The position numbers were made by a program, and so were the translations under genes. From Epinephelus fuscoguttatus (taxonomy: Eukaryota; Chordata; Actinopteri; Perciformes; Serranidae), in contig NC_064753.1 of assembly GCF_011397635.1 (NCBI RefSeq), positions 33,504,322 to 33,568,321 of the forward strand: a stretch of DNA of 64,000 bases, read 5' to 3'. The notes below the pieces were generated by a model that worked only from the letters and a program-made list of their open reading frames with translations, was not told the DNA's origin and did no database searches. Below, piece by piece: positions 22,694 to 34,600 of this stretch; the stretch's first letter is position 1; each line of letters starts with the position of its first letter.

Positions 22694-25600
22694 GTAAGCA
22701 GGACTCAAACTCAAGGGCAACACGTTTATGAAGCGCTGACAAAGAGTTACAGTGACTCAAGAGCAAGACCATAAAGGCTGTGCTGGTATTTATTACTGGT
22801 GAATGGCCTTTTTTTATCAAAGTGTTTTATTATTTTCAACTACACTTTATCATATAGTTAATACATGTATCACACCTTTGATTCATCTAATTTGTTTACT
22901 CTTGATCAGGTTCAAACACCTTTGAAAAATCTGATCTCCTCCCTGAGAGACTTTTAATTGTTGCAGGAAACAGGTCGATGTTGACACTAACTGTGCACTG
23001 TGCTCATGTGTGCTGCAGGATCATGTTCAGCTGGCACCGCTGTGACTTGTGATGAGTGTCTGCAGCTCAGTTCCCACTGTGCCTGGTGCACGCAGGAGGT
23101 AAGCTGCCTGGTTTGCATGCATGGAAATACAACATATAAGCAGATGACCATGTTGCATTCAAAAAAATGTATGGATTTTGTGCCACAGGCGAGCAAAATG
23201 GCATTTCTTGTTTGGATTCTGCACCTGGTGATGATAATATTACTAGATATTTTATGGCATACTTTAAAACAATCTTCATCTGCAAACATGTGACTGTTTC
23301 CTCCATCTGCAGAATTTCACAGACTGGTTCTCAGTCAGCAAAAGATGCGACACACTGGATATCTTGCTAGAAAAGGGATGTGCCAAGGACCAGCTGGAGT
23401 TCCCGGTTTCCAAAGGCCAAATCCTGCAGGATCGCCCACTCGGGAAGAAAACAGGCAACGTTAACAGCACTCAGATCTCCCCACAGAAAATGGCACTCAA
23501 GTTACGACCTGGTACGCAACCCAGCACATTCTGGTTTGATGAAGCGTTTCCTCGTTTTCAGGAGGAATGATGGTAATTAAGGTGTTGATTCTGTTTCTGC
23601 ACAGGCAGTCAGATGACTTTCCAGGTCAAGATTCAACACACGGAGGACTATCCTGTGGACATCTACTACCTGATGGACCTCTCTGCGTCTATGATTGATG
23701 ATCTCAAGATGATCAAAGACTTGGGCTCCACGCTGTCTAAAGAGATGGCCACCCTCACCAGTAAATTTCGAATGGGCTTTGGCTCTTTTGTGGAGAAACC
23801 TGTCCTGCCTTTCATCAAGATCACAGAAGAGGAGCTGGCCAACCCCTGCAGGTAATACAATAACAAGACCAAAGACTTTTACAACATCATTTCTCTGATG
23901 TTTTAATTTGTCATTTGGTATCTCAGAGAATCTTACCTTTAAATCTGTTTGACCTCTGCTGGGTTGCAGCGGCGTAGGCTCGGACTGCCTGCCGGCGTTT
24001 GGCTACAAACACGTCCTGTCTCTGACGAGCAGCACTGACAAGTTCAATGAGATTATCAGAATGCAGCGTGTATCTGCAAATATTGACGTGCCCGAGTGCG
24101 GCTTTGACGCTGTCATGCAGGCAGCTGTTTGTGGGGTAAGATTTCGTGTTTGAAATATCTCAAAGATATACATTTAAGTTTGTGGTTCTGTCTCATCAAC
24201 TTGTATAAAAAGGAGGATAAGTAACATGATGTGTCTCTTATAGGACAAGATAGGCTGGAGGAATGATTCCATGCGTTTGCTGGTGTTTGTCAGTGACGCT
24301 GACTCACACTTCGGGATGGACAGTAAGATGGCCGGCATCGTGATTCCTAACGATGGGCAGTGTCACCTGGATGCCAATAACGAATACTCCATGTCCACAG
24401 TGCAGGTGAGTCCATCTTTAGAGAGACTATTTGTTCTTCTCGTTTGCATTGTGCAGTGATAGCATTGCTTTACAAGTCACAAGTAAGTCTTAAGTCTTTG
24501 CACTCAAATTTTAAGTCATGTCCCAAGTCCTAAACTTTGAGTTTCAAGTCCTAAACAAGTCATAATGCGTTCTTCAATAAATATAATGCCATTTTAGCAA
24601 CAAAGTAATAACATTTTAAATTTACAAATATCATGTTTACTTTCAAAAGTTCCTTTTTATTTGTTAAAACAAGTTTGTTGGAAGTTGTCTGTAATTTTAG
24701 ACCCACATGTTTATCATACTGTCCTTTACATGTTATACACCATGTAGTTTTTGTATGGGAATTAGATTATCGTTCACATTCATTCTATGTGTGGCCCTGT
24801 AATAGACTGGCGACCTGTCCAGGGTGTACCCCGACTCTCACCCAGTGTCGGCTGGCATAGACTCCAGCCCCCCTGCGGCCCTTAACAGGATAAGCCGTTA
24901 CGGAAAATAAATGACTGAATTAAATTATCTCTGGTATCTTTTTTTTTTATGCCGATCGTTAACGTAACGTAAGTTCTTTATGGTTCTCTCCTGCAACGTG
25001 ACTGGATGGTGTCAGAACGGTTTAAACAAAGTGGATCATCAGAGGAATTAAGTGTCGACTTGCTGGGAATGACCAGCGTTAACATTAGCTGATTCAGGGA
25101 GATGAACTGAGTCCTGACACACTTTTTAAAATAACCCACTTTTCCATCTTTGGGCTTGGTGGAACGTATCAAGTATTTTCAAGACACAAGGCTCAAGCCC
25201 AAATGAAGTCATGAGTCATTTCTGTTAGAGTCCAAGTCAAGTCTGAAGTCATCGAATTTGTGACTCGTCATATGACCCGAGCCTGAACCTCTGCTTCTTT
25301 GATTTCAGTTTTATGTCTTTAATTAATTTCATTAGTCATTAGTTTTAGGGTCTGCTGTGATGACTCATCACTTTACAGCACACTCATTCTTTACATTTCC
25401 CCACCTCTTTCCCAGGAGTATCCAACGCTCGGTCAGCTGATTGATAAGGTGCTGGAGAATAATATCTTACTAATATTTGCTGTGACAGAGCACCAGGAAC
25501 CCATCTATAAGGTAATTGTTTTTTCGAAATGTATTGACTTCTTTACAGTAGAATATCTCAGAACTAGAGAACTGAAAACATGCAGGTGTTTGTGTGTGTG

Positions 25601-28600
25601 TGCACAATGTTTACTGAGGTTAGCGTATTTATTCATGGAGCTGCATTCTCATTAAGCCTGTTCGAACTAGCCCTCTTTTCTTCCCTTGAATTTTTTCTGT
25701 GCTTTTCTTCGAGCCAAGTCTGCCCACATTTCTAACAGCAACTTTAATGTTTATCTGTTGGTTGTTGTTTTTTTTTTTTCTCACAGAACTATGCAAATCT
25801 CATACCTGGCGCCACAGTTGGAGTCCTGGCGACAGATTCGCGGAACATCCTGGAACTGATCGTAACAGCATACAAAGTAAATAAACAGTCTTGGTGATCT
25901 GGTTGTGCGGGCGGGGTGTGTGTGTGTGTGTGTGTGTGTATGTGCAGGCACAGGTCATAAGAAATAAGACAGAAAACACCTGCTGTTATAAAACCAGTGA
26001 ACCTGTTTAAATGAAGTGTTTTAGGCTTGAGCCAGAGTTTAAACCAAAACATTTTAACGTACAACATGCATGACTTAACCCTCTATACATCCTCTAGACA
26101 TTATCTCTGCCTTCTCCATTCCTTCCCATTCTATTGCCTCTCCTCTTTCGTTGTCTTCTATTCCATTTCCCCCCCCCCCACCACCCGGTGCCTTGCATCA
26201 GCATGTTTGACAGCAAGTCTCTGCTTGTCTCAGCTGTTTGATCTCCACGCTCCTCCTGACTCTGACTTGCTCTTTCTTCCTTACTCTCTCTCTGTCTTTC
26301 TCTGTCTGCCTACCTCTTGCGTTCTGTCTGTAAATCCCCCCTGGCGGCGGTAACTGGAGGCAAGTCCTCTAATTACTTCATCACTTATGTCATTTACACC
26401 CATTTTTAGCCTCTGCCACGTTAACCACACTGAAAAGAGAAGCCTTTATCATACGGATTGTACAGAGGTGTGGTTCTGAGGGGAAATAAAAATACAAACA
26501 GAGGGATATTTAGTGATGGAAGACACATGATTGGTATTTATACTTACCTTCAGTTTTGGGTTAATGTGTGCTGCTCAGTGGATATATATTTTAGCCACCC
26601 AGCTTTAAATTACCTTTAACATATTTACTGAATAACAGTAAAGTCTTTTGAATCCGTTCTTTGCTTTAATCCATCTTTAAATTGGGTGTATCCCGTAAAC
26701 GTCCCTGTGTTTTCTCCTCCTTAGCAACACTGAAGGCACAGTACAATTACAGGCCTACAGGAAACACACAATTAACCCTCTGTTAGCAACCAGACAGTCC
26801 GTCACAGAGTTCATTAGTCAGTCAAACACAGCCTTTCCTGCAGTTGAGGTTGGCTGTCGCTCTGTCCTCAGGTGCTTTGTACAGCCCAGCACACCTGGGA
26901 TGATGACTCACCTAAAAAGAGAGAGCAAGGAGGGTTCAAAAAGCCTCAGCACGCTACAGGTCAGCGCAGGGTGAAAGTGTAATTCCCCTTAAAGCTCTGG
27001 AAATTCCTCTTCATGACAATTGAAGTCAGTATACTGATTTGATGGGGGTTTAGAACAGGTTGTTCAGTACCTGGTCTGTGCTGCCAACTGTGTTTCCTTA
27101 CAAGGTGCTGAAATGTATTTGCACTGTTTTCCAGGAACTACGATCAGAGATTGAACTGGAGGTCCTTGGAGACACAGAGGAGCTCCAGATGTCTTTTACA
27201 GCCATTTGTCCAAATGGGACCGTCCTCACTGATCTGAAACGCTGCTCCAACATCAAACCTGGAGAGACGGTCAGTTGTTTGGCTCTAAACTTTGTATTTC
27301 TAAAGCACCCTTTACACAGGCTAGTGCAGTTCAAAGTGCTTTACAGGTGACTGACAAACTGATAAGAGTATAAAGGGAAATCGCAGTATTGCCCCATGTC
27401 TTTGTGTCTAAGTGGTTAATGGTAACAACAGTTTTTAAATTTGGCCCAGTATTGCAGCCACAGCAGTGAAATGCAATGTAATCTCTATGGGCAATTGTGC
27501 AAATTTACATCCAATAAAGTGCTTGTTTTGGCCACTGACAGGATCAGATTGTGTCTGACAACATTACAGACAAGAGAATACAGAAAAATGAAGGAAGTGT
27601 TTTTCTTTACCTTTCATTGGTCTGGTCTGTTTCGTAGTGTGTATAACCAAGTCTCGATCATAGAGAAGCCCTGTTCTGAAATCCTGATGACTCGATAAAA
27701 GCTGCTGCGCAGAAGGTTTTTGTCACCTAGGATTCACTAAAAGTTTCGACAGAGGACTTGTGAGACCTTCGTGGTTTACATATTAAAAGCATTTCAGAGA
27801 AGACTGGCGTTAGACTGGGTGCCGATTTAAGGACTTGGAAAAGAATTTTAAAATTATTACAAGAATTTCCAGGCAACTGAGAAAAAGACGAAGACGGCTC
27901 AAAGTACTGAATCTATTCTGCCTGATTTGGTAGACCAGATAGGAATGCTTTACAAGAGTCAGTGTTTCTCAGAGAGAGAAATAGTCAATCTTTAGCTATA
28001 TGTTTTACAGATAATAAAAAAAATCTAATTTGATAATATTCACTATATACAATAAACCTTCAGGTTCAGTTTTTAGTCAAAGATGACACCAACGTTACGA
28101 GCCTGTTGGCCAGGTGTAACTCTCAGGACTGTAAACACAGTTATGAGGTCATTTACTCCCCCAGCCGCACCACCTGTAATTGATAGTTCAGTTTTGTCCT
28201 TTTTTTGAGATGTGAAAGTGGGTCCTGTGTGACCGGGAGACGCCGACATGTAAAGCTGCATTTGCTCTCTATTTAATGTAGAGCTGCAGTGATTAGCTAA
28301 TTAGTTGTGAAGACGAACATTAGAAAATCAGTTATGTCAAATGTTCTTTTTCTACGTTCTTTTCCTTGTCTTATGTGGTAGTAAACTGATTATGTGTGGA
28401 TTTTTTGATAATGTTGGCAATATGATGACAGCATCTTGGACTGTAGGAAATTATAATTGTTACATATTTCTGTTTTCCGATATGTTAAAGACAAAACGAA
28501 TAATCAATTGATCAAAGACATAATCGACAAATTAGGGTGAGACACCTGAGGAATTAAATATAGACAGGAATTAAACTGAAAAGTCTGGTGTATGTAAGTG

Positions 28601-31600
28601 CTGCTGAAGTGGAGATTTCTGGCTCCAAATATGAGAAAAAAATCATTTTGAGAAAATGGCCTTTAAAGATATTCATTGTATAACTCCATACATTTTAGAC
28701 AAAAATAAGACACTACAGGCGAATAGGAAAAAAATCAACTCACCATGAATCTTCCCCAGTTGATAACATACATGAAGACAATTATTTTTGTATTACAAAT
28801 TTTATGTTTAAGTATGCAACTGAGGCATTGTCTAATTAAATTTGTGCTTTTTTATACATTTCCAAAACAGAAATCTGAACTAAAATAAAGATCTTTATGT
28901 GTATTTTGGATATTTTTAAGACGAGTTATGGAAGACAAATAGCTCAAAATCTCAAAATTGACCACTGCATGAAAAATGTTTTTTATCCAGGGTGACTGCC
29001 TTTATGAATTAATAATGAACCCTATTATTAGTTGCAGCCATAATTGGTGAATGTGATGAATTAAAATGATACACTGGTGATATTCTGTATTTTTCTTACT
29101 GGCAACAAAACACATAAAAAGACCAAAAGCGTTAGTTCGTCTTAATAGTTTCTGATCCTCTCAGCCTCTCTGTGTCTTCTTTAAAAAAAAATCTTCTTTG
29201 AATATTGGGTCAAAGTTTTTATTCAAAGTATTATTTTTAGATAGGCTGAATAATGTCCTGAAACAACTGTTCAGAGGCAGCTTTAAATACATTTGCTCCT
29301 CTAGTCAGTATTTATGGCAGCAGGATGGTGTGTATGGGTTTGGATCAAAATGAACCACAGTGCCCATTTTCTATTTCATGAAGGAGCATGTCAGCAACAG
29401 TGTGGCTCATTTTTGTGTTTTTAGTGGATTTTGGACGACAGTGGAGCTCCATGGGACAGAGGAATTAGCTGTATCAGGCCTTGGTGGTTCCACAGGCACA
29501 ACATGTTAACTGGACTTCCTCTTTTCTCCTCAGGTCGTGTTCAACGTGTCTGTGGAGCTCCCAGGATGCCTGTCAGGCGTTCGGCACTTCTCCCTCAAAC
29601 CGGTGGGTTTACAGGACAGTCTGGAGGTGGAACTGGAATCTCTTTGCTCGTGTGACTGCCGGCAGCCTCCTGAAGCAAACAGCACCCAGTGCACCGAGGG
29701 CCAAGGGGCTTTCCAGTGTGGCGTATGTGTGTGTCAGCCGGGGTTCCTGGGAGCGCAGTGCGAATGTAATGAGGAAAGTGCTTTGTTGAGCAACTGCCTC
29801 GCAAACAATGAGTCCGAGATATGTAGCGGTCAGGGGCAGTGCTACTGCGGACAGTGTGTGTGTCATGCATCCAGCTTTGGAAGCATCTACGGACCTTACT
29901 GCGAGTGTGACAATTACTCCTGTGTCCGCTTCCGTGGGGAGCTCTGTGGAGGTGAGTAACACACACGAGTGTTCGAGATTACTCACGTGTTTTTGTGTTG
30001 AGCCTTTTGCTTTAGAGATTTTGTGTTTGCAGGCCACGGGGTGTGTGACTGCGGGGAGTGTCACTGTGAGAGCGGCTGGACAGGGGAGTATTGTAACTGC
30101 AGCACCAGCACTGAGGCGTGCATGTCAGAGGATGGCACTCTCTGCAGCGGACGGGGGAGATGTGAGTGTGGTCACTGTGTCTGCTCTGTACCTGGAGCAT
30201 CTGGGGACAGGTGTGAGAAGTGCCCAACGTGTGGAGACGCCTGTAGCTCCGCAAGGTGAGAACGAATTCAAGCCATCAGCTCTGAGAGGCGAAACAGGAT
30301 GTGATGTGGAGCCTTTTGTCAGCTTTACCTCTGTAATTGCTGTTTCTTCAACTAAAAGATATAAGATGTTGTCTCTTTGTGCCACATGATCCGTCTGTTC
30401 CTTTGAGTACAGGCGTATCAGGTTCTAGTCCCCTTGTTCACATGTGTCTACACCTTCCATGCGACATCAAAAGACAGCTAATGTCCCCAACACAGCACTC
30501 AGAGATTTCCTTGCTCCATTGTAAAGCAGCTGTCAGGGCTGGTGCCATTTGATACCACTGTTACAGGGCAGCGGGGTGATAGAGAGTGAGTCAAGCCTTG
30601 GGAAAACTGTGATAAGTGACCAACACTGTGATTTCTTTGTGCCGGCTGTGTCGGTGATTGAAGCCTCATTAAGCCTTCACTTCTGGAGAGGCACTGAGTC
30701 ATCTCTGAAGAAAACCTGACCTGTTGTTTTTCCACTTGTTTTAACACCAGGCCCTGTGTCGAGTGCCATCTGCAAAATAAGGACGATGCCGAGGTGTGTG
30801 ATCAAAAGTGCAGCGTCCCTAAAATTTCTATCAACACAACAACAGGTAAAGGACTCCACAGCCTGTATACAAGAAGCAGCACTGCTTTTAATCATATGAT
30901 GCACTTCCTCATGTATCTTATCACTTATGCCAGGTGGAGGGCAGTGTAATATCACTATATTTTAACGCATGCAAAATTAAATGTTTGATCATGTTGCATC
31001 ACATGGAAACAAAGGCTTTGCAACTGTTAAGAAAACCTTTACTCACCAATTTTGCACACAGAAAGGCACTTAATAAGTTTCTCTATAGCCAGATATTGCA
31101 TCAATCCATCGACCCAACTTGGCTTGTGTTGTCGAGTAACAGAAATGTGGTCAGTAATTGATGTATACTCCAAAGCATCAATTTGGAAAACAGAAAGAAG
31201 ATTAAAAAACACCACAAAAGATCAAATAATGATTGATTGATTCATTCATTCATTTCCGTAACTGCTTATCCTCTTGAGGGTCACGGGAGGGCTGGAGCTG
31301 ATCCCAGCTGACTTTGGGTGAGAGGTGGGGTTCACCATGGACAGGTCGCCAGACTATCACAGGGCTGACACATAGAGACAGACAACCATTCAGGCTCACA
31401 TTCACACCTACGGCCAATTTAGAGTCACCAATTAACCTGCATGTCTTTGGACTGTGGGAGGAAACATAGAAGGACTCCCTCCTGGGATCAAACCAGGAAC
31501 CCTCTTGCTGTGAGGTGACAGTGCTCACCACTACAGCACCGTGCCACCCAAATATAGATTAATTTGCTGAAATTTTATAAACACTCAATCTGCCTCTTGT

Positions 31601-34600
31601 CAAATATATGTCAAACTTGTCAACTTTAGAATTTATGTTGATTTTTAAAAGGTTTAAAATGATGAATAATTAGTTTGGAGACTAAGAGGATGCAGGCATT
31701 CAAATTAATGTACAATAGCTGCGATTATACATGTTTCAACCCATTCACTGCACTTCATATGACTTATCTACTCCCCAAAAGAAGCCATATGTCTTTAGGT
31801 TGACTGTGCCAGTCAGCCACGTACAACAGGTCATGTCAGTACAGTGTGAGATTCAACTAGCTGATACTTGAAACTTGCTTCAGGTGGTTGATGTATCACA
31901 GGGAATATTTTGTTTCCCTCTTGTTACATTAACATCTAAGGTGGTTTTGGGTGTGGACTGTTTTTTTTTTATGTATTGGCGCCTTCAAGGACTACAGTGG
32001 AAACCTGAAACATACGAAATGGCCACCACGAAGCAATTGTTTTTCAAAAAACTTGTTTTTTTTCCCCACAACGTCTGTGTTTGTTTTGTTGTCAGTCAGG
32101 TTTGTTGAAAACACACAGTAGATGAAGAATGTTTGGCCTTTTGGCAGCCAAACTTGAATATGAGTTTCTTGGAAGAGATTAGCAAGGAAGAATTTTCAAA
32201 ACAGTCCTTGACAGTGATAAAACGCTGACAGCAAACAAGGTCACTAAATATTCTCTGTGAAGGATCAGGTTTCAAGTTTATATAAGTTTATATATTGACA
32301 CTGGCATAAAATTAATCAATGGATTCCAGGAAGGAAGTTACTTAACATACTAGATCATGTAAAATAAGCAATAAAGTAAGGCTCTTAAAGGAACAGTGTG
32401 TAAGATTTAGGGGGGATATTGTGGCATCTAGTGGTGAGGATTGTAGAGTCCAACCAGATGAATCTTCTCCAGGTTAGGGTGCCGTCAGTGTTTATTGTTC
32501 AGGGTTTTTTTTTTTTTGCTGGGAGTGGATTTATCTGCAGTGGTCTCTTCCTCTCCAAAACAAACAGAGCAGGTGAATAAAACCAGTAAAAAACAACCGC
32601 CAAATAAAGCAGCTTAACGTAACAAATCCGTGTTTCTCCCACACTGTTCAGCATGTCGCAGCTCGACCCCCAGCCCAACACCTCCTAATATGTGCTCAGC
32701 TATTTTCTGATCCAGACATTCAGGTTTTTACCATGAGCCAGATTATCTGTAGAGGTCTCCTCCTCTCCAAAACAAATAGACCTGGTATTATAAGCTGGTG
32801 AAAACACTGAATAAAGCCGTTTGACATGACAAATCAGTGTTTCTCAAACGCTGTCTGGCATGTCGGAGGCGAGCCGCCAGCCGAGCACCTGCTAATGTGT
32901 GCTCGTGTTTTTTCTCGGATAACTTAAGATCTAGATGCACTGGAGGTTTTTACCAGGAGCCGAAGTATTTGCAGAGGTCTCTTCCTCTCCAAGACAAACA
33001 GACCTGGTGATTTAAACCAGTAAAAACACTGAATAAAGTGATTTTACGTTACAAAATCAGTGGTTTTCTGATGCTCTTGTCGCAGAGGGGCTGCTAACTG
33101 CAGTGGCCAATGCAAAAATATAAATGGGCCTGTCAAGAGCCAGTGTTTGGTTTGTCCGTTCTGGGCTACTGTAGAAACATTGTGGTGCAACATGGTAACA
33201 AAAACACAGCTATTCTTATTTTTAGGTCATACATTAAAGAAAACATACTTATGATATCATACTCCATTTCTCATATATACCCCCCAAATCCTACACACTG
33301 GACCTTTAAAATTAAAATTAAGATCTTAAAAATTAGAGTTACAGTACTACGTTTCATCCGGCAGCTAAGTCTCGTTCTTAAATATTGTATTCTTATGTTA
33401 TAAAATCAATCTCTGTGTACTGACTTCAAAGCTTATTACATCAACATTCACCAGTCTGTATACACCAGTCTTTTAGCACTATCCCTACCTGCGCTGTAGA
33501 TGCTTGTTGTTTCTGTTCTCTCAGCTCAGTGTTTTTGATAGTGGTATCAACATAGGGCCATGCTAAGTTTCCCCATAGGTCAGAGATCTGGAGGAATGCT
33601 GACCTGCACCGACTCGGGTGTCTCTCTGAAGCCTGTATCCACCGCTCTCTAACACAACACCATCCATGTCTATTGAGGCAGCAGCGAACAATGGGGAACA
33701 TATTATTTACCTTGTTGTACAGGCAGAGCTATTGTGGTGCATGTGAATGGCCAAAGGACCCCGTCTTCCTTTATAGAAGAGATTATTTTAAACCCGCTAT
33801 ACTTGTGCAAGCTGAGAGGTATATCTGATTATCACAGAGGATTTTCAGGCTTCAGATGTTACATACAATGGCGTGGTTCACACACACACATGCACAGACA
33901 CTAGATTGTGGGCTTTGATATGGAAATCACACTGACAGCACAACAGAGGAGAGCATATCCTTTTACATTCTCAGCACAATGTGGAAAGGGAAGATGATAT
34001 ACGATGGATTTGTGCCTTCATTATGGATATGTATGTTCATGTTTCCTCTTAGATTATGACAAGAGCCCTTCTATGCAATGCAAGCTGATGATGGAGAATG
34101 AGTGCTGGATCTCGTTTAATGTCGTAGGAGGTGAGACAGGGATCACTACCTATGACCTCCAGATGTTCGGTAAGTTTTTACAACAATGTAGATAACATTA
34201 AATAGAAGGCTTTTGTGGTTTGAGTCTCATCCCCTCCTCTAACCTGTCCCAGGTTGCCCTGAGACTCCCAACATCCCCATGATTATTCTGGGGGTCTCCC
34301 TTTCCATCGTGTGTATCGGCCTGATCCTGTTGGCTGTGTGGAAGGTGCTGGTGTCTGTCCACGACCGTAAAGAGGTGGCCAAGTTTGAGGCTGAGAGGGC
34401 AAAGGCAAAATGGCAGACGGTAAGATATGGTTCTATGTTTTGTTGTCCACAAATCCCATGAAACACTGAAACCAACAATGAATTGATGCTTCCAGCATGT
34501 ATCATATGTGATATGCCCAGTATAGCTTAATCCTCTGTGCCATAAACCTGAACAACAAATTATCAATTTGATTATCAAACTGAGACAAATGTGCCCGCAC

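Noticed and set aside
29595..30064. Minus-strand open frames of 123 and 151 residues
   Set aside because: They are antisense shadows of itgb6 exons 10 and 11, whose plus-strand cysteine ladder is unambiguous.
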